Source: JAFLTL01 sp964389525 (GTDB lineage Bacteria; Bacteroidota; Bacteroidia; Bacteroidales; Muribaculaceae). From it: a stretch of DNA of 64,000 bases. Shown one piece after another: positions 1 through 8,126 of the stretch (positions are counted from its first letter, which is position 1; every line of letters starts with the position of its first letter). The DNA is taken from positions 16,663 to 80,662 of the forward strand of contig CAYMEX010000013.1 in the NCBI GenBank assembly GCA_964389525.1. Direction: 5' to 3'. The translations under genes and the position numbers were made by a program. The notes beneath the pieces were generated by a model. The model did no database searches. It worked only from the letters and a program-made list of their open reading frames with translations, and had not been told where the DNA came from.

Positions 1-2
1 AT

Positions 3-521
3 GGTGTGCGTCTGCTTCTTGGAGCCGAACTTAATATACTCAACCACCGCGGCGACCTCGATGCCGACGACAGCCTGCTGTCGATGCTCGACCTGCGCAT
101 CGCCGGCATACACTCGGTGTGCTGGGAGGGAGGGACACGCATTCAGAACACCGAAGGCGTGAAACGTGTCATTGCCGATCCGCACATACACATCATCTCA
201 CACCCGGCCGACGGCTCGGCTGACCTCGATTTCGAGAGCCTCGTTGTTGCCGCAAGAGACGCGCACACGCTCCTTGAGATAAACTCACACTCCCTGCATC
301 CGGCACGCCATAAAACGACAGCACGCCCCAACAACATAGAGTTGCTGAAGCTGTGCCGCAAATACGACATGCCGGTCATACTCGGCAGTGACGCACACAT
401 AAGTTTCCAGATCGCCGACTACAGCAACGTGATGCCGCTGATCGACGAGACAGGCTTCCCGCAAGAGCTGATACTGAACGACAAGCCCGGTCAGCTGCTT
501 GACTTTATCGGCCTGGCGTAG
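3..521 (+). CDS. PHP-domain phosphatase, YcdX-like (5'-truncated by window edge)
   Basis: C-terminal 172 codons of a metal-dependent phosphoesterase of the PHP superfamily, YcdX-like branch. The reading frame is open from the first bases, so the real start and the N-terminal HxH metal site lie outside the window; the GTG near base 6 is an internal Val. Visible family marks are GAELNIL near the N-terminal edge, the metal-binding stretch IISHPAD, the strand LLEINSHSL and the C-terminal GSDAH motif. Such proteins bind a trinuclear metal centre and hydrolyse phosphate esters in the cytoplasm; the substrate cannot be read from the sequence. It converges on the lipoprotein gene, whose stop lies 14 bases away. 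Confidence 0.85.
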   Translation, partial: GVRLLLGAELNILNHRGDLDADDSLLSMLDLRIAGIHSVCWEGGTRIQNTEGVKRVIADPHIHIISHPADGSADLDFESLVVAARDAHTLLEINSHSLHPARHKTTARPNNIELLKLCRKYDMPVILGSDAHISFQIADYSNVMPLIDETGFPQELILNDKPGQLLDFIGLA

Positions 522-535
522 AAAAAGCAGACCTC

Positions 536-997
536 TTATCGGTCGACACGCAGGAAGTTGCCGAGAGAGTCAAACTCCAGATCTACACCGTTGGTGAGAT
601 CCACATCATATCCGGCAGCCGAACGCGAGACCTCGTTTATACCTTCCGAGGAATAGTTTGTAGCGATGTAAAGCGCCACAGCCTCAGGCACAAGTCCGCC
701 GGGCACCGTCTCACCTGCAGGAGCATCGACATCGGTCCAGTTACCGTCGGCATCAAACGTCACCTCATGCCCGTTGGCAAGACGCACGTCAAATTCCACT
801 TTTTGTCCATCCTTGTCCCTGACAGCCGACTGCACTTTCACACCGGCATAGTGTGACGTCAGAAATGTCTGCGCACTTTCAGGAAGCGTGGACACACTCA
901 CAGGCTCATCCTTGTCATCGTCAGAGCAGCTGCACAGCGCCACGATGGAGAACATCGCCAGTGCCGCGCATGCAAAATATCTAAAGACCTTATTCAT
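536..997 (-). CDS. PepSY-like (DUF2874 type) lipoprotein
   Basis: 153-residue secreted protein. The N-terminus is a lipoprotein signal peptide ending in a lipobox-like LCSC, with Cys24 the likely lipidated residue, followed by an acidic SDDDKDE linker typical of surface-exposed Bacteroidota lipoproteins. The rest is two similar units (about 37-92 and 103-152), each a helix followed by strands ending in F/LD-x2-GN, the pattern of the PepSY-like DUF2874 family. Members are small periplasmic or outer-membrane proteins of unknown biochemical role. A 55-residue ORF on the same strand sits 16 bases upstream and may be co-transcribed from the promoter near 1370-1398. Confidence 0.8.
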   Translation of the reverse strand: MNKVFRYFACAALAMFSIVALCSCSDDDKDEPVSVSTLPESAQTFLTSHYAGVKVQSAVRDKDGQKVEFDVRLANGHEVTFDADGNWTDVDAPAGETVPGGLVPEAVALYIATNYSSEGINEVSRSAAGYDVDLTNGVDLEFDSLGNFLRVDR

Positions 998-1013
998 AAT
1001 AAAGAGCTTGAGG

Positions 1014-1181
1014 TTAATAATAGAGCTCGCTTATCTCATTCTTGTCTTGAGACTTAGAGCGGCTCTGTTTTTTCGATTCACCACACACGATCCATTCACT
1101 GAAATAGATCATCTTATCGGCCTTCTGCCTGATCTTGTAGCTGACACCGACAACATAAGAATAAGGAAAGTAACCTTCCAT
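1014..1181 (-). CDS. Small hypothetical protein (55 aa)
   Basis: An ORF of 55 codons that begins MEGYFPYSYVVG and ends ISELYY. Its composition looks protein-like: an aromatic N-terminal half (YFPYSYVVGVSYKIRQK), a central MIYFSEWIVCG strand and a charged KSQDKNEIS tail. No signal peptide or membrane segment is visible and I do not recognise a family. It lies 16 bases upstream of the lipoprotein gene on the same strand and about 180 bases downstream of a good Bacteroidota promoter, with a terminator-like hairpin between. It could be a genuine small protein or chance coding in a leader; the frame is uninterrupted and compact, which favours a gene. Confidence 0.5.
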   Translation of the reverse strand: MEGYFPYSYVVGVSYKIRQKADKMIYFSEWIVCGESKKQSRSKSQDKNEISELYY

Positions 1182-1274
1182 AGCATTTAGATTTTGATTT
1201 ATAACTTAGTAACAACACTCGGCAACTGTTTGTTCACCACCGCTCACGTTTTTTTAAGCAATGCGAACTACCTT

Positions 1275-1308
1275 ATAAAAAATGAGGCCAGACCTATAGC
1301 CTGACCTC
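1275..1308 (-). terminator. Hairpin plus T-run in the leader of the 55-aa ORF and lipoprotein
   Basis: Read on the minus strand, GAGGTCAG and CTGGCCTC can pair around a short loop (one G-U pair), followed by ATTTTTT. It stands between the promoter at 1368-1398 and the first downstream start at 1181, so it is either an attenuator or the terminator of a roughly 80-base small RNA. Confidence 0.6.
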
Positions 1309-1367
1309 CTTATACTTTTAGAGTGCGGGTACCAAGACTATAATTAGTGCCGGCACTTTTGTAAAAG

Positions 1368-1398
1368 CAAAGATAATACTTCCCCTCAAATATACAAA
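1368..1398 (-). promoter_or_regulatory. Bacteroidota-type promoter
   Basis: On the minus strand a TTTG (1398-1395) is followed after 19 bases by TATCTTTG (1375-1368), an exact match to the TTTG/TAnnTTTG pattern. Transcription would start near 1361 and run through the hairpin toward the 55-aa ORF. Confidence 0.65.
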
Positions 1399-1519
1399 TA
1401 TTTTTACAAGAAAATTCAAATTATTTTTCCACACCCTTTTCCCCACTATAATTCAACCGCTTTAAACCACCTATACACACTTCTACCCTGTAGAACTCCT
1501 GCATATCTGGCCTATCGCG

Positions 1520-1564
1520 CTACCTTTAGTCTGTAGCATTCTAAAGGTAGAGATCCTACTTTTG
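1520..1564 (+). promoter_or_regulatory. Controller operator (C-box-like inverted repeat) and -7 element of the RM operon
   Basis: A perfect 10-base inverted repeat, CTACCTTTAG (1520-1529) and CTAAAGGTAG (1541-1550), spaced by 11 bases, ends 6 bases before TACTTTTG (1557-1564), a match to the Bacteroidota -7 element. No good TTTG -33 is present at the usual distance. The controller gene starts 7 bases after the -7 element, so the repeat is placed exactly where a controller protein would activate or repress its own promoter. The assignment to the controller protein is inferred from position and symmetry. Confidence 0.6.
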
Positions 1565-1571
1565 TCAAATC

Positions 1572-1784
1572 GTGAAAACTCCAATAAACATAAAATTCGG
1601 TTTGATAGTTGCTGAGATGCGCAATCGCCTTGGTATCTCCCAGGAAGAACTTGCGTTTCGATGTGGCGTGCATCGCACATATATAGGTTCTATCGAACGC
1701 GGAGAAAAGTCCCCGACCCTAAATACCATCGAGAAGATTGCAGCCGGACTTGATACCGATATAAAATCTCTGATTCCTGAATGA
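1572..1784 (+). CDS. XRE-type controller protein of a Type II RM system
   Basis: 70-residue helix-turn-helix protein with almost nothing outside the XRE fold (about 9-66): MRNRLGISQEELAFRCGV, then the recognition helix region HRTYIGSIERGEKSPT. Size and position directly before a restriction gene match the C proteins, which time expression of the endonuclease after the methylase on entry to a new host. The start is GTG, only 7 bases downstream of a -7 element, so the message would have essentially no leader, as known for several C proteins. Its stop overlaps the endonuclease start by 4 bases (ATGA), implying coupled translation. A perfect inverted repeat at 1520-1550 is the probable binding site. 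Confidence 0.85.
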   Translation: MKTPINIKFGLIVAEMRNRLGISQEELAFRCGVHRTYIGSIERGEKSPTLNTIEKIAAGLDTDIKSLIPE

Positions 1785-2776
1785 CACCCGATATCGCAAA
1801 AATCACTATCACTGAAAACAATCTTGATCTCATCAAGGAATTTCTTGATGAAATAGTGATCCGACCGAAGAATATACTGAGGAAATGGGCCACTATAACC
1901 AAACAGACCCCTGCAATTAAATTAGGGTATATCGGACAGCATCTTGCATCATTGATCACAGGAGTCCCCGGCACAGGCACAGGAGCGCGAGGCGATGATC
2001 TTGCCGATGGATCTGAAGTGAAGTCATGCAATAAGATTGATCAGGCCGACAAATGCAAGGACTGCAATGGACGCGTGATGCGGTTTGAGGATCAGTGTTC
2101 CAACTGCGGGAGCACCAATATCGAGCGCAAGGACGACAGCAAATGGCTTTTCACTATACGCGACGAGCACGAACTAAACCAATATCTCAACATGGACAGG
2201 GTTGTGCTCTTGCTAATGGATTATCCAGGCTTTGACGACAATGATTTCAGCGACATACGCATAAGCTGTTTTGAGATTTATCCAAAGGAACAACGCATGT
2301 CGGTATTCGGTGATCTTATCAGGAATCACTATGAAAACATCTATCTTCCAAAAGTCGCAGCCAACCTGAAAACCAATCCCATGAATCTTCATCCGTTTGG
2401 GTTTCAGTTCTACAAGTGTAATCCGGTTCAGGTTTTCTCCTGCATCATAAAGAATATCGACACCGATCCTGAAATATATATTGACAAAGATTCATATGTA
2501 ACGCCAGAGACATCTCGCAGTTCATTGATGCCTTCACTCATGATGCCCTCTTCTCTGCTCAAAAAGGGAGAGTGGGATGTACTCCTTGAAAAAGCCGATT
2601 ATGAAAACGAGATATTGCCGCTTATGCGCAACAAAATACCTATCGAGGAGATGAAACGGTTGAAGACTACTGACAAGGCATTTGTTCTTCCTGAACTCGA
2701 CGAGAAGCTAAGATCTTATATTCCACTCAGGGAAATCACTTCGGTCAGACAGCAGAATCATTATCAGCGACATTAA
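1781..2776 (+). CDS. Type II restriction endonuclease, MamI-like
   Basis: 331 residues resembling the RE_MamI family (MamI cuts within GATNNNNATC; whether this enzyme shares that site is inference). The N-terminal region holds GTGTGARGDDLADGSEVKSC at about 64-83, read as a PD-(D/E)xK centre with an aspartate among D72/D73/D76 and E79-x-K81. A zinc-knuckle follows immediately with Cys92, Cys95, Cys106 and Cys109, then RKDDSKWLF. The remaining 200 residues are mixed alpha/beta with no recognised domain. Its start overlaps the controller gene, and its 3' end overlaps the 3' end of the oppositely oriented methylase by 32 bases, so the system is packed without spare DNA. Confidence 0.85.
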   Translation: MTPDIAKITITENNLDLIKEFLDEIVIRPKNILRKWATITKQTPAIKLGYIGQHLASLITGVPGTGTGARGDDLADGSEVKSCNKIDQADKCKDCNGRVMRFEDQCSNCGSTNIERKDDSKWLFTIRDEHELNQYLNMDRVVLLLMDYPGFDDNDFSDIRISCFEIYPKEQRMSVFGDLIRNHYENIYLPKVAANLKTNPMNLHPFGFQFYKCNPVQVFSCIIKNIDTDPEIYIDKDSYVTPETSRSSLMPSLMMPSSLLKKGEWDVLLEKADYENEILPLMRNKIPIEEMKRLKTTDKAFVLPELDEKLRSYIPLREITSVRQQNHYQRH

Positions 2777-3677
2777 AGATAGGCGACTTCAGTTCTTCAA
2801 TACGCTTTAATGCAACCTCATAGTAGCTTTTCTCAACTTCAAATCCCAGAAAATTACGCTCAAGCTGAACTGCAGACACAGGGGTAGAGCCACTTCCGAT
2901 GAACGGATCAAGCACAATGTCGCCCCTGTTGCTGCTCGCATATATCAGACGCTTTATAAGTTTTATAGGTTTTTGCGTCGGATGGTATCGTTTTTCTTCA
3001 TAAAAATCTATATCCCTCCAAACGTCGGTAAATCCCATCTGCGCGTTAAACGTCTGCGAGACTTTTTCATAAGGCAGATCAAAATGAAGTATCTCCGACA
3101 GTTTCCCCCACAGCTCTTTTGTCGGGAACTGCTCACACACATTGTTTCCGGTATAGATACTCCACATTCCTCCTCCGTTTGATTTGACTCCGAGAGCTTC
3201 GTTTATCTGTTTTGCCGTCAGTCCGGCCGCCTTTTGCCGATCTTTTAAGAACGTTTTGACAAACTTCTTATTATCCTTGACTATAAACAGTATGCTTTCA
3301 GTGACATTCGGAAACATTTTATATTTGCGGGTCGCCCTGCCGCTAACCGACCTCATACCTTTGTCGACTATGATCTGTTGACGCAGTTCAAGACCGAGAT
3401 CATCAAAGTATGGCACCAATAGCGCAAGAGTACGAAAATATCCGAAACAATAGAAACTGCCTCCTTTTCTTAGAACTCGGGCAACCTCACCTATCCATTG
3501 CAACGACCACTTAACGTAATCACTTTCAGTGCGCCATCGATAATCCCACTTCTCACCTATAACTTTCCAATAGGGCGGATCTGCCACTACCAGGTCTATG
3601 CTTTCATCCGGCAGTTTGCGCATAGACTCGATACACTCCGCGTTATATATATTATTTATAAGAAACTGTGTCCCCAT
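2745..3677 (-). CDS. DNA adenine N6 methyltransferase of the MamI-like RM system
   Basis: 310 residues. The catalytic DPPY motif is at 33-36 and the AdoMet-binding DPFIGSGST at 257-265, with HPTQKP just before it: the order (catalytic motif first, cofactor motif last) marks a beta-class amino methyltransferase. DPPY favours N6-adenine over N4-cytosine. The middle 100-200 region would contain the target-recognition part. I take ATG at 3677 rather than the TTG six codons upstream, because the family usually begins a few residues before the NAECIESM-type strand. It faces the endonuclease and would methylate the same site to protect the host. It lies 21 bases after the TPM-domain gene on the same strand and may be read from that operon. 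Confidence 0.9.
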   Translation of the reverse strand: MGTQFLINNIYNAECIESMRKLPDESIDLVVADPPYWKVIGEKWDYRWRTESDYVKWSLQWIGEVARVLRKGGSFYCFGYFRTLALLVPYFDDLGLELRQQIIVDKGMRSVSGRATRKYKMFPNVTESILFIVKDNKKFVKTFLKDRQKAAGLTAKQINEALGVKSNGGGMWSIYTGNNVCEQFPTKELWGKLSEILHFDLPYEKVSQTFNAQMGFTDVWRDIDFYEEKRYHPTQKPIKLIKRLIYASSNRGDIVLDPFIGSGSTPVSAVQLERNFLGFEVEKSYYEVALKRIEELKSPIFNVADNDSAV

Positions 3678-3698
3678 AATCAATTTCAAGCACAAATG

Positions 3699-4964
3699 TC
3701 ACCAGCGGCCGGAGGCGCCGCCGCCACCGGTCATGCCACCGCCGAAGCTGCCGCCACTGAAGCCGCCGCCGCCAAAACCTCCTCCACGGCCGCCTATGCC
3801 GCCGACAACAACCACCGGACGCTGCCGACGCGGTATGCGATAACGCTTTGGAGTCTGATGTCCGCAGTTCTCGCAGCTGAAAGTCTGCTCACCCTCACCC
3901 TCCATGCTGTAGGTAGGCTGACGCAAAATCCTATCGCTCACAAGGCGGGCGGCAATCGCTCCGCAATGCGGGCACTCCTTGTAGGGTGTCGACGAGTTAG
4001 GATAGGAACGCACCATGCCGTAGGCACATGCCGGACAGATCCACACGTCGTGTTCAACCGATTTTATGCGGCGCTCGGTGCGCTGTCCGTCAGTGAGCCA
4101 GTGCCTGTCTTCCTCGGCCGTGGCAAGCCTCATGCGCGCCCGGCAACGCGGACACTTCGGAGCCTTGTGACGGAGCCTTTTCATCTGCCAGTACAGGAGC
4201 AGCCATGCCGGCAGCGGCATAAACAGACACAGAGGCACTGATACCGCGATGATAAGTTTCAGTTTGTCGAGCCTTGCGTACTTATTCTGAGGTTCGTTGT
4301 GCCACAACAAGATCACCAGCACAAGCAGCAGAAACACCGATCCGATTGCAATCGAAAAGCCGACATAGGCATGCCACATCTCTTCGGCATCATCTCCTCC
4401 CGCACCGGCATCGTTTCCATAGACCGACATAAGTTCGTCGCGTGCTTCAGGATCAGTGATGATCCGGTTAAGCGTCGAAAGCGCGGCTATCACACCCCCG
4501 TCGAAGTCACCCTCCCTGAACTTCGGGAAAAGATCGTGACGCAGAATCTTGCCGCCGGTTATGTCGGGCACGGTACCCTCCATGCCGTAGCCGGTGCGTA
4601 TCACTGCCGCCCGCTGGTTCACCGCCACAAGCAGCAGCAGACCGTTGTCTTTGTCATCTTTTCCTATTCCCCATTTCGTATACAGCTCGGTCGCAAACGT
4701 GTCGGGATCGGTGTCGTCACCGATATCATCAACTACCACGGCCACAACCTCGGCCGATGTCTTGCGCCATATGTCACTCATCAGGGAGTCGGCAAGCTGC
4801 TGCGCTGCAGGCGAGATTACCCCGTCGGGATTCGACAGAAACCGCGTGCGGTCGGCCACATGCACATTGGGTATGTCACCGACACCATAGACGCCGCCGG
4901 CTACTGCCGATCCAATAGCCGACAGCAGTAGACAGATGAATGTTATGACTTTTGCTTTCATCAT
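3699..4964 (-). CDS. TPM-domain membrane protein with zinc ribbons and Gly-rich tail
   Basis: About 421 residues. A signal peptide (MKAKVITFICLLLSAIGSAVA) leads into a TPM/YgcG domain (about 45-185, with NPDGVISPAAQQLADSL and the conserved GIGKDDKDNGLLLLVAV and RTGYGMEG strands). Two hydrophobic segments follow (about 215-235 and 247-267), then two zinc-ribbon-like Cys pairs (CPRC...CPAC and CPHC...CENC), and the protein ends in a glycine-rich GGGGFSGGSFGGG type tail, a common ending of membrane TPM proteins. Their role is uncertain; phosphatase activity and photosystem or membrane-protein maintenance have been suggested for relatives. The start codon overlaps the queA stop (ATGA), so translation is coupled; ATG at 4961 is an equal alternative. 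Confidence 0.8.
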   Translation of the reverse strand: MMKAKVITFICLLLSAIGSAVAGGVYGVGDIPNVHVADRTRFLSNPDGVISPAAQQLADSLMSDIWRKTSAEVVAVVVDDIGDDTDPDTFATELYTKWGIGKDDKDNGLLLLVAVNQRAAVIRTGYGMEGTVPDITGGKILRHDLFPKFREGDFDGGVIAALSTLNRIITDPEARDELMSVYGNDAGAGGDDAEEMWHAYVGFSIAIGSVFLLLVLVILLWHNEPQNKYARLDKLKLIIAVSVPLCLFMPLPAWLLLYWQMKRLRHKAPKCPRCRARMRLATAEEDRHWLTDGQRTERRIKSVEHDVWICPACAYGMVRSYPNSSTPYKECPHCGAIAARLVSDRILRQPTYSMEGEGEQTFSCENCGHQTPKRYRIPRRQRPVVVVGGIGGRGGGFGGGGFSGGSFGGGMTGGGGASGRW

Positions 4965-6214
4965 TTTTTCAACAGTAGGCATGCGTCGCCATAGCTCAGG
5001 AAGCGGTATCCCTCGTCGGCAAGCGCGTGGTCATATAAGCTGCGCCACCCGCCACAGTCGCCGGTCGACTGCGCTATGAACGCCGACACAAGCAGAAGCA
5101 GCGTCGATTTCGGCTGATGGAAGTTAGTCACCATGCCGTCGACGATGCGGTAACGGTAGCCGGGTGCGATGATCAGGCGAGTGTCGGCCACAAGCGTGTC
5201 ACCCTCCATGTTGCTGAGAATCGCCTTGAGAGCCTCGTGGGCTTCGATCTGAGGGTGTTCCGGGTCATACGGCCACCACTGCGGCACTTCGCCGTCCCAG
5301 CGCCCGGCAGCCATAAGTGCGCCGATGTGATACAGGCTCTCAAGTGTGCGCACCGAGGTCGTGCCTACGGCAATCACCGGCCTGCGGCTGTCGCCCGGCC
5401 TCGTCCATTCGGCCAGCTCTCCGATAAACTCGCGCGACACGGCTATAAACTCGGCGTGCATGGGGTGATGCCCGATATCGTCGCTTTTTACAGGCTGAAA
5501 CGTGCCTGCACCGACGTGCAGCGTCACCTCGCGGCGCGTCACACCCGCGCGGTCGATCTCGTCGAGCAGCGCAGGGGTGAAATGCAGACCGGCCGTAGGA
5601 GCGGCCACCGACCCTTCAATGCGCGAGAAAACCGTCTGATAATCTTTGTTGTCCGACTCCTCGCTGCAGCGGTTCAGATAGGGCGGAATAGGTATTTCCC
5701 CCGCCGCCCCAATTATATCGGAGAATGTAAGGGATTCATCGTCCCACTCAAAAGTCACCGTTGTGGACGACGACGTCTCACGGCGTGCCGTAAGCGCGAT
5801 CTCACGCCCCTCGACCGTGAGGTGCCGCGTCAGAGCCAGTTCAGGCTTCCACTTCTTCGAGTTGCCGACAAGACACGTCCACGAGCAGCGGTGGGTCGAT
5901 GCGAAGTTCTGCGCATAATCGGCCGGAGCGACCGGCTCGAGGCAGAACACCTCTATCAGCGCCCCTTCGTCGGTCTCACCCTTGCGGAAACGCAGACGTG
6001 CGTTGATTACACGCGTGTTGTTGTAGACCAGTACACACCCTTCGGGCAGAAGTCCGGGAAGCTCGCAGAACACCTTATCCTCGATGCCTGCGCCGGCACG
6101 CCACGTCAGCAGTCGGCACCTGTCGCGCTCGGCAAGCGGGTGAAGCGCTATGCGTCCGTCGGGCAAAGGATAGTCGTAATCCTCTATTTTTATATCTCTG
6201 ACGTTGTCGGTCAT
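4961..6214 (-). CDS. queA: S-adenosylmethionine:tRNA ribosyltransferase-isomerase
   Basis: 417-residue QueA, which moves the ribosyl part of S-adenosylmethionine onto 7-aminomethyl-7-deazaguanine at tRNA position 34 to form epoxyqueuosine. Family stretches in order are YPLPDGRIALHP near the start, VLVYNNTRVINARL, EGSVAAPTAGLHFT, LHVGAGTFQPVKSD, GTTSVRTLESL and TNFHQPKSTLLLLVSAF near the end. It is somewhat longer than the roughly 350-residue enterobacterial enzyme, as usual in Bacteroidota. The start overlaps the end of the AlkD-like gene by 4 bases and its stop overlaps the TPM-domain gene, so the three form a tightly packed leftward operon. Confidence 0.95.
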   Translation of the reverse strand: MTDNVRDIKIEDYDYPLPDGRIALHPLAERDRCRLLTWRAGAGIEDKVFCELPGLLPEGCVLVYNNTRVINARLRFRKGETDEGALIEVFCLEPVAPADYAQNFASTHRCSWTCLVGNSKKWKPELALTRHLTVEGREIALTARRETSSSTTVTFEWDDESLTFSDIIGAAGEIPIPPYLNRCSEESDNKDYQTVFSRIEGSVAAPTAGLHFTPALLDEIDRAGVTRREVTLHVGAGTFQPVKSDDIGHHPMHAEFIAVSREFIGELAEWTRPGDSRRPVIAVGTTSVRTLESLYHIGALMAAGRWDGEVPQWWPYDPEHPQIEAHEALKAILSNMEGDTLVADTRLIIAPGYRYRIVDGMVTNFHQPKSTLLLLVSAFIAQSTGDCGGWRSLYDHALADEGYRFLSYGDACLLLKK

Positions 6215-6765
6215 ATCGGATTCTTAATAAAATCTATTTCATCGGCAAGCTGATGCGCTACGCCGCGGGTCATTGCCACGCCGCGCGACTCCTCGTCACG
6301 CGCCAGACGCTCCCACTCGTCGAGAGGCGCACCCGGCATACGCACAAGGTTCAGAGCCAGCCGCATCGCCGTGTAACGCGCCTTGTCGTCGCCACCGGCA
6401 AGATGCCCGACCATCCCGACAGCTGCCGGAAGCCGCTTCAGCAGCCTGAGACAGAGCACATCTGTCACCTCGGTCGAAGGTGACTCGGCTATCCACCTCA
6501 TGACTTCCTCCTCGCCGATTTCCGCCGCCGGCATGATCATCGGTGCAAGCAGCATCGAGCAACGTGTGGTCTTGTTGTCCCACAGACGTCGGCTTAGCTC
6601 GGCATTCTCGCCTGTCATTCTCGCCACATCAGTGATCTGCGGCAGCGTAAGGCCGAATATAATGCGGAACGGACTTCCCGCCTTCCGCAATACATCGGCT
6701 ATCACCCCGTTGCGCATCGCAAAGAAGTGCCGCTTTATCTGTTGCATGTCGTTAAACCGCTCCAT
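6211..6765 (-). CDS. AlkD-like HEAT-repeat protein (putative DNA alkylation repair)
   Basis: 184 residues, entirely alpha-helical in appearance, with repeated hydrophobic helix pairs such as RRLWDNKTTRCSMLLAPM, VTDVLCLRLLKRLP and ARYTAMRLALNLVRM. This resembles AlkD-type HEAT-like glycosylases, which grip and excise alkylated bases, but it is shorter than AlkD itself (about 230 residues), and I cannot point to the complete set of catalytic Trp/Asp residues; a repurposed HEAT protein is possible. I take ATG at 6765; an upstream TTG (6780) is in frame but unlikely. The stop overlaps the queA start (4 bases), so it heads the queA-TPM operon. Confidence 0.6.
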   Translation of the reverse strand: MERFNDMQQIKRHFFAMRNGVIADVLRKAGSPFRIIFGLTLPQITDVARMTGENAELSRRLWDNKTTRCSMLLAPMIMPAAEIGEEEVMRWIAESPSTEVTDVLCLRLLKRLPAAVGMVGHLAGGDDKARYTAMRLALNLVRMPGAPLDEWERLARDEESRGVAMTRGVAHQLADEIDFIKNPI

Positions 6766-7043
6766 AGTCTGCAAAGTCAATTAATGGGTTAATCAAGTGC
6801 GGTTATAATCCCGCAATATGACGGGAGGCACTATTCATGTAACAAAATTAACACTCGCTCATCACAAAACAAATATGAATTGAGGTGTGAGTGGAATTTA
6901 TAGCTGATTGTGTGCAGATATTGCCCTGACTTCCTCCACTCGCGCATGTGCTGTTCAGCTTCAGGTCTCAGGATGATTTAGTAAATCATACGATCCACCT
7001 GCACCATTCCACCGTCCTATAGACTTCCTTCTCAAATATAGTG

Positions 7044-8126
7044 TCAGACTGAAAAGAGCTCGTGGTAATTACAACGCAGCAACGATCCGTCGCCCCCGCG
7101 CAGATGCATTCCGTTGCCCTCGCAATAGCGCCACATCTTGCAATCGCCACACTCACCTTTTTTCATCCACGAACGGTCGCGGTAAGCCTTGAAGCCATTA
7201 TTCCATACCGTCATGAAATCATCTTTATATATATTGCCTTGATGAAAATCAGCGCGAATGCTGGCGCAGGCAGAGATCGAGCCGTCTACAAGTATCGATC
7301 CTGTCGTTACCCCCGCGTTACAGCCGAAGAAATAGTCACGCACATCGCCCTCATAATCGCCGAGAAATCCCTCGCAGCAATACGACGCCTTTATCACCCC
7401 TTCGGTTCTCAACTCTTTGATATATTCCATCAGGCCGCGATATTCGTCTTGGCTCAGCTGGAGATCAGGCTGATTGGCAGCACGTCCCATAGGGAAGATC
7501 GTGAATAGCCGCCACGCCTTTACACCGGCTTTGACGAGCTCCTCCTTAAGTTCTGGGAGCTGCGGAAGATTGCGTTTGTTGACACAGGTGATGACATCCC
7601 ATGCAAGTTCAGGACAGCTTGCTATGTTTCGGATGGCGTCCATTGCCCGCTCAAAACTCTGAGGATGACCGCGCAACCAGTTATGACTGTCGGCCATACC
7701 GTCTATACTTACCGATATGCTTCGAAGACCGGCGCGTCGGAGGCTCTGTAGACGACTGTCGGTCAGAGCCAACCCGTTGGTGACGATTCCCCAAGGATAT
7801 TCGCGCTTGTACAGCTCCCGGCCTATATTCTCAAGGTCTTTCCTGACAAGTGGTTCACCGCCCGAGATAATTATAAGCACCTTGTGTGGGTCGACATGCG
7901 GAGTGATCTTATCGAGTGCCCTGAAAAAATCCTCAGCGGGCATATCAGGGATCTCGGAGGATGCCTTGCAATCGCTTCCGCAGTGCAGACAATGTACATT
8001 ACAGCGTTGGGTCGACTCCCAGAAAAGGGTGCGGAGTTCGTGCTTCTCCACATCCATCTTCCGCTTCATCCTGAAAGCCTCCAGCGCAAGACGCCGGCGT
8101 AGGGAAAGTCCGGAGTAATTCTTCAT
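7044..8126 (-). CDS. Radical SAM/SPASM protein paired with a lipoprotein (TIGR04133-type)
   Basis: 360 residues. The radical-SAM cluster motif is CNVHCLHC near 38-45, with the SAM-binding ISGGEPL at about 88-94. The C-terminal region carries a SPASM-type set of cysteines (CNAGVTTGS, ISACASIR, CGDCKMWRYCEGN, LLRCNYHELF), which hold extra iron-sulfur clusters in peptide- or protein-modifying members. It looks like the Bacteroidota family always found next to a small lipoprotein, and the next gene upstream is that lipoprotein with a 4-base overlap. The natural inference is modification of that lipoprotein or a shared pathway, but the chemistry is unknown. Cytoplasmic, oxygen-sensitive. Confidence 0.88.
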   Translation of the reverse strand: MKNYSGLSLRRRLALEAFRMKRKMDVEKHELRTLFWESTQRCNVHCLHCGSDCKASSEIPDMPAEDFFRALDKITPHVDPHKVLIIISGGEPLVRKDLENIGRELYKREYPWGIVTNGLALTDSRLQSLRRAGLRSISVSIDGMADSHNWLRGHPQSFERAMDAIRNIASCPELAWDVITCVNKRNLPQLPELKEELVKAGVKAWRLFTIFPMGRAANQPDLQLSQDEYRGLMEYIKELRTEGVIKASYCCEGFLGDYEGDVRDYFFGCNAGVTTGSILVDGSISACASIRADFHQGNIYKDDFMTVWNNGFKAYRDRSWMKKGECGDCKMWRYCEGNGMHLRGGDGSLLRCNYHELFSV

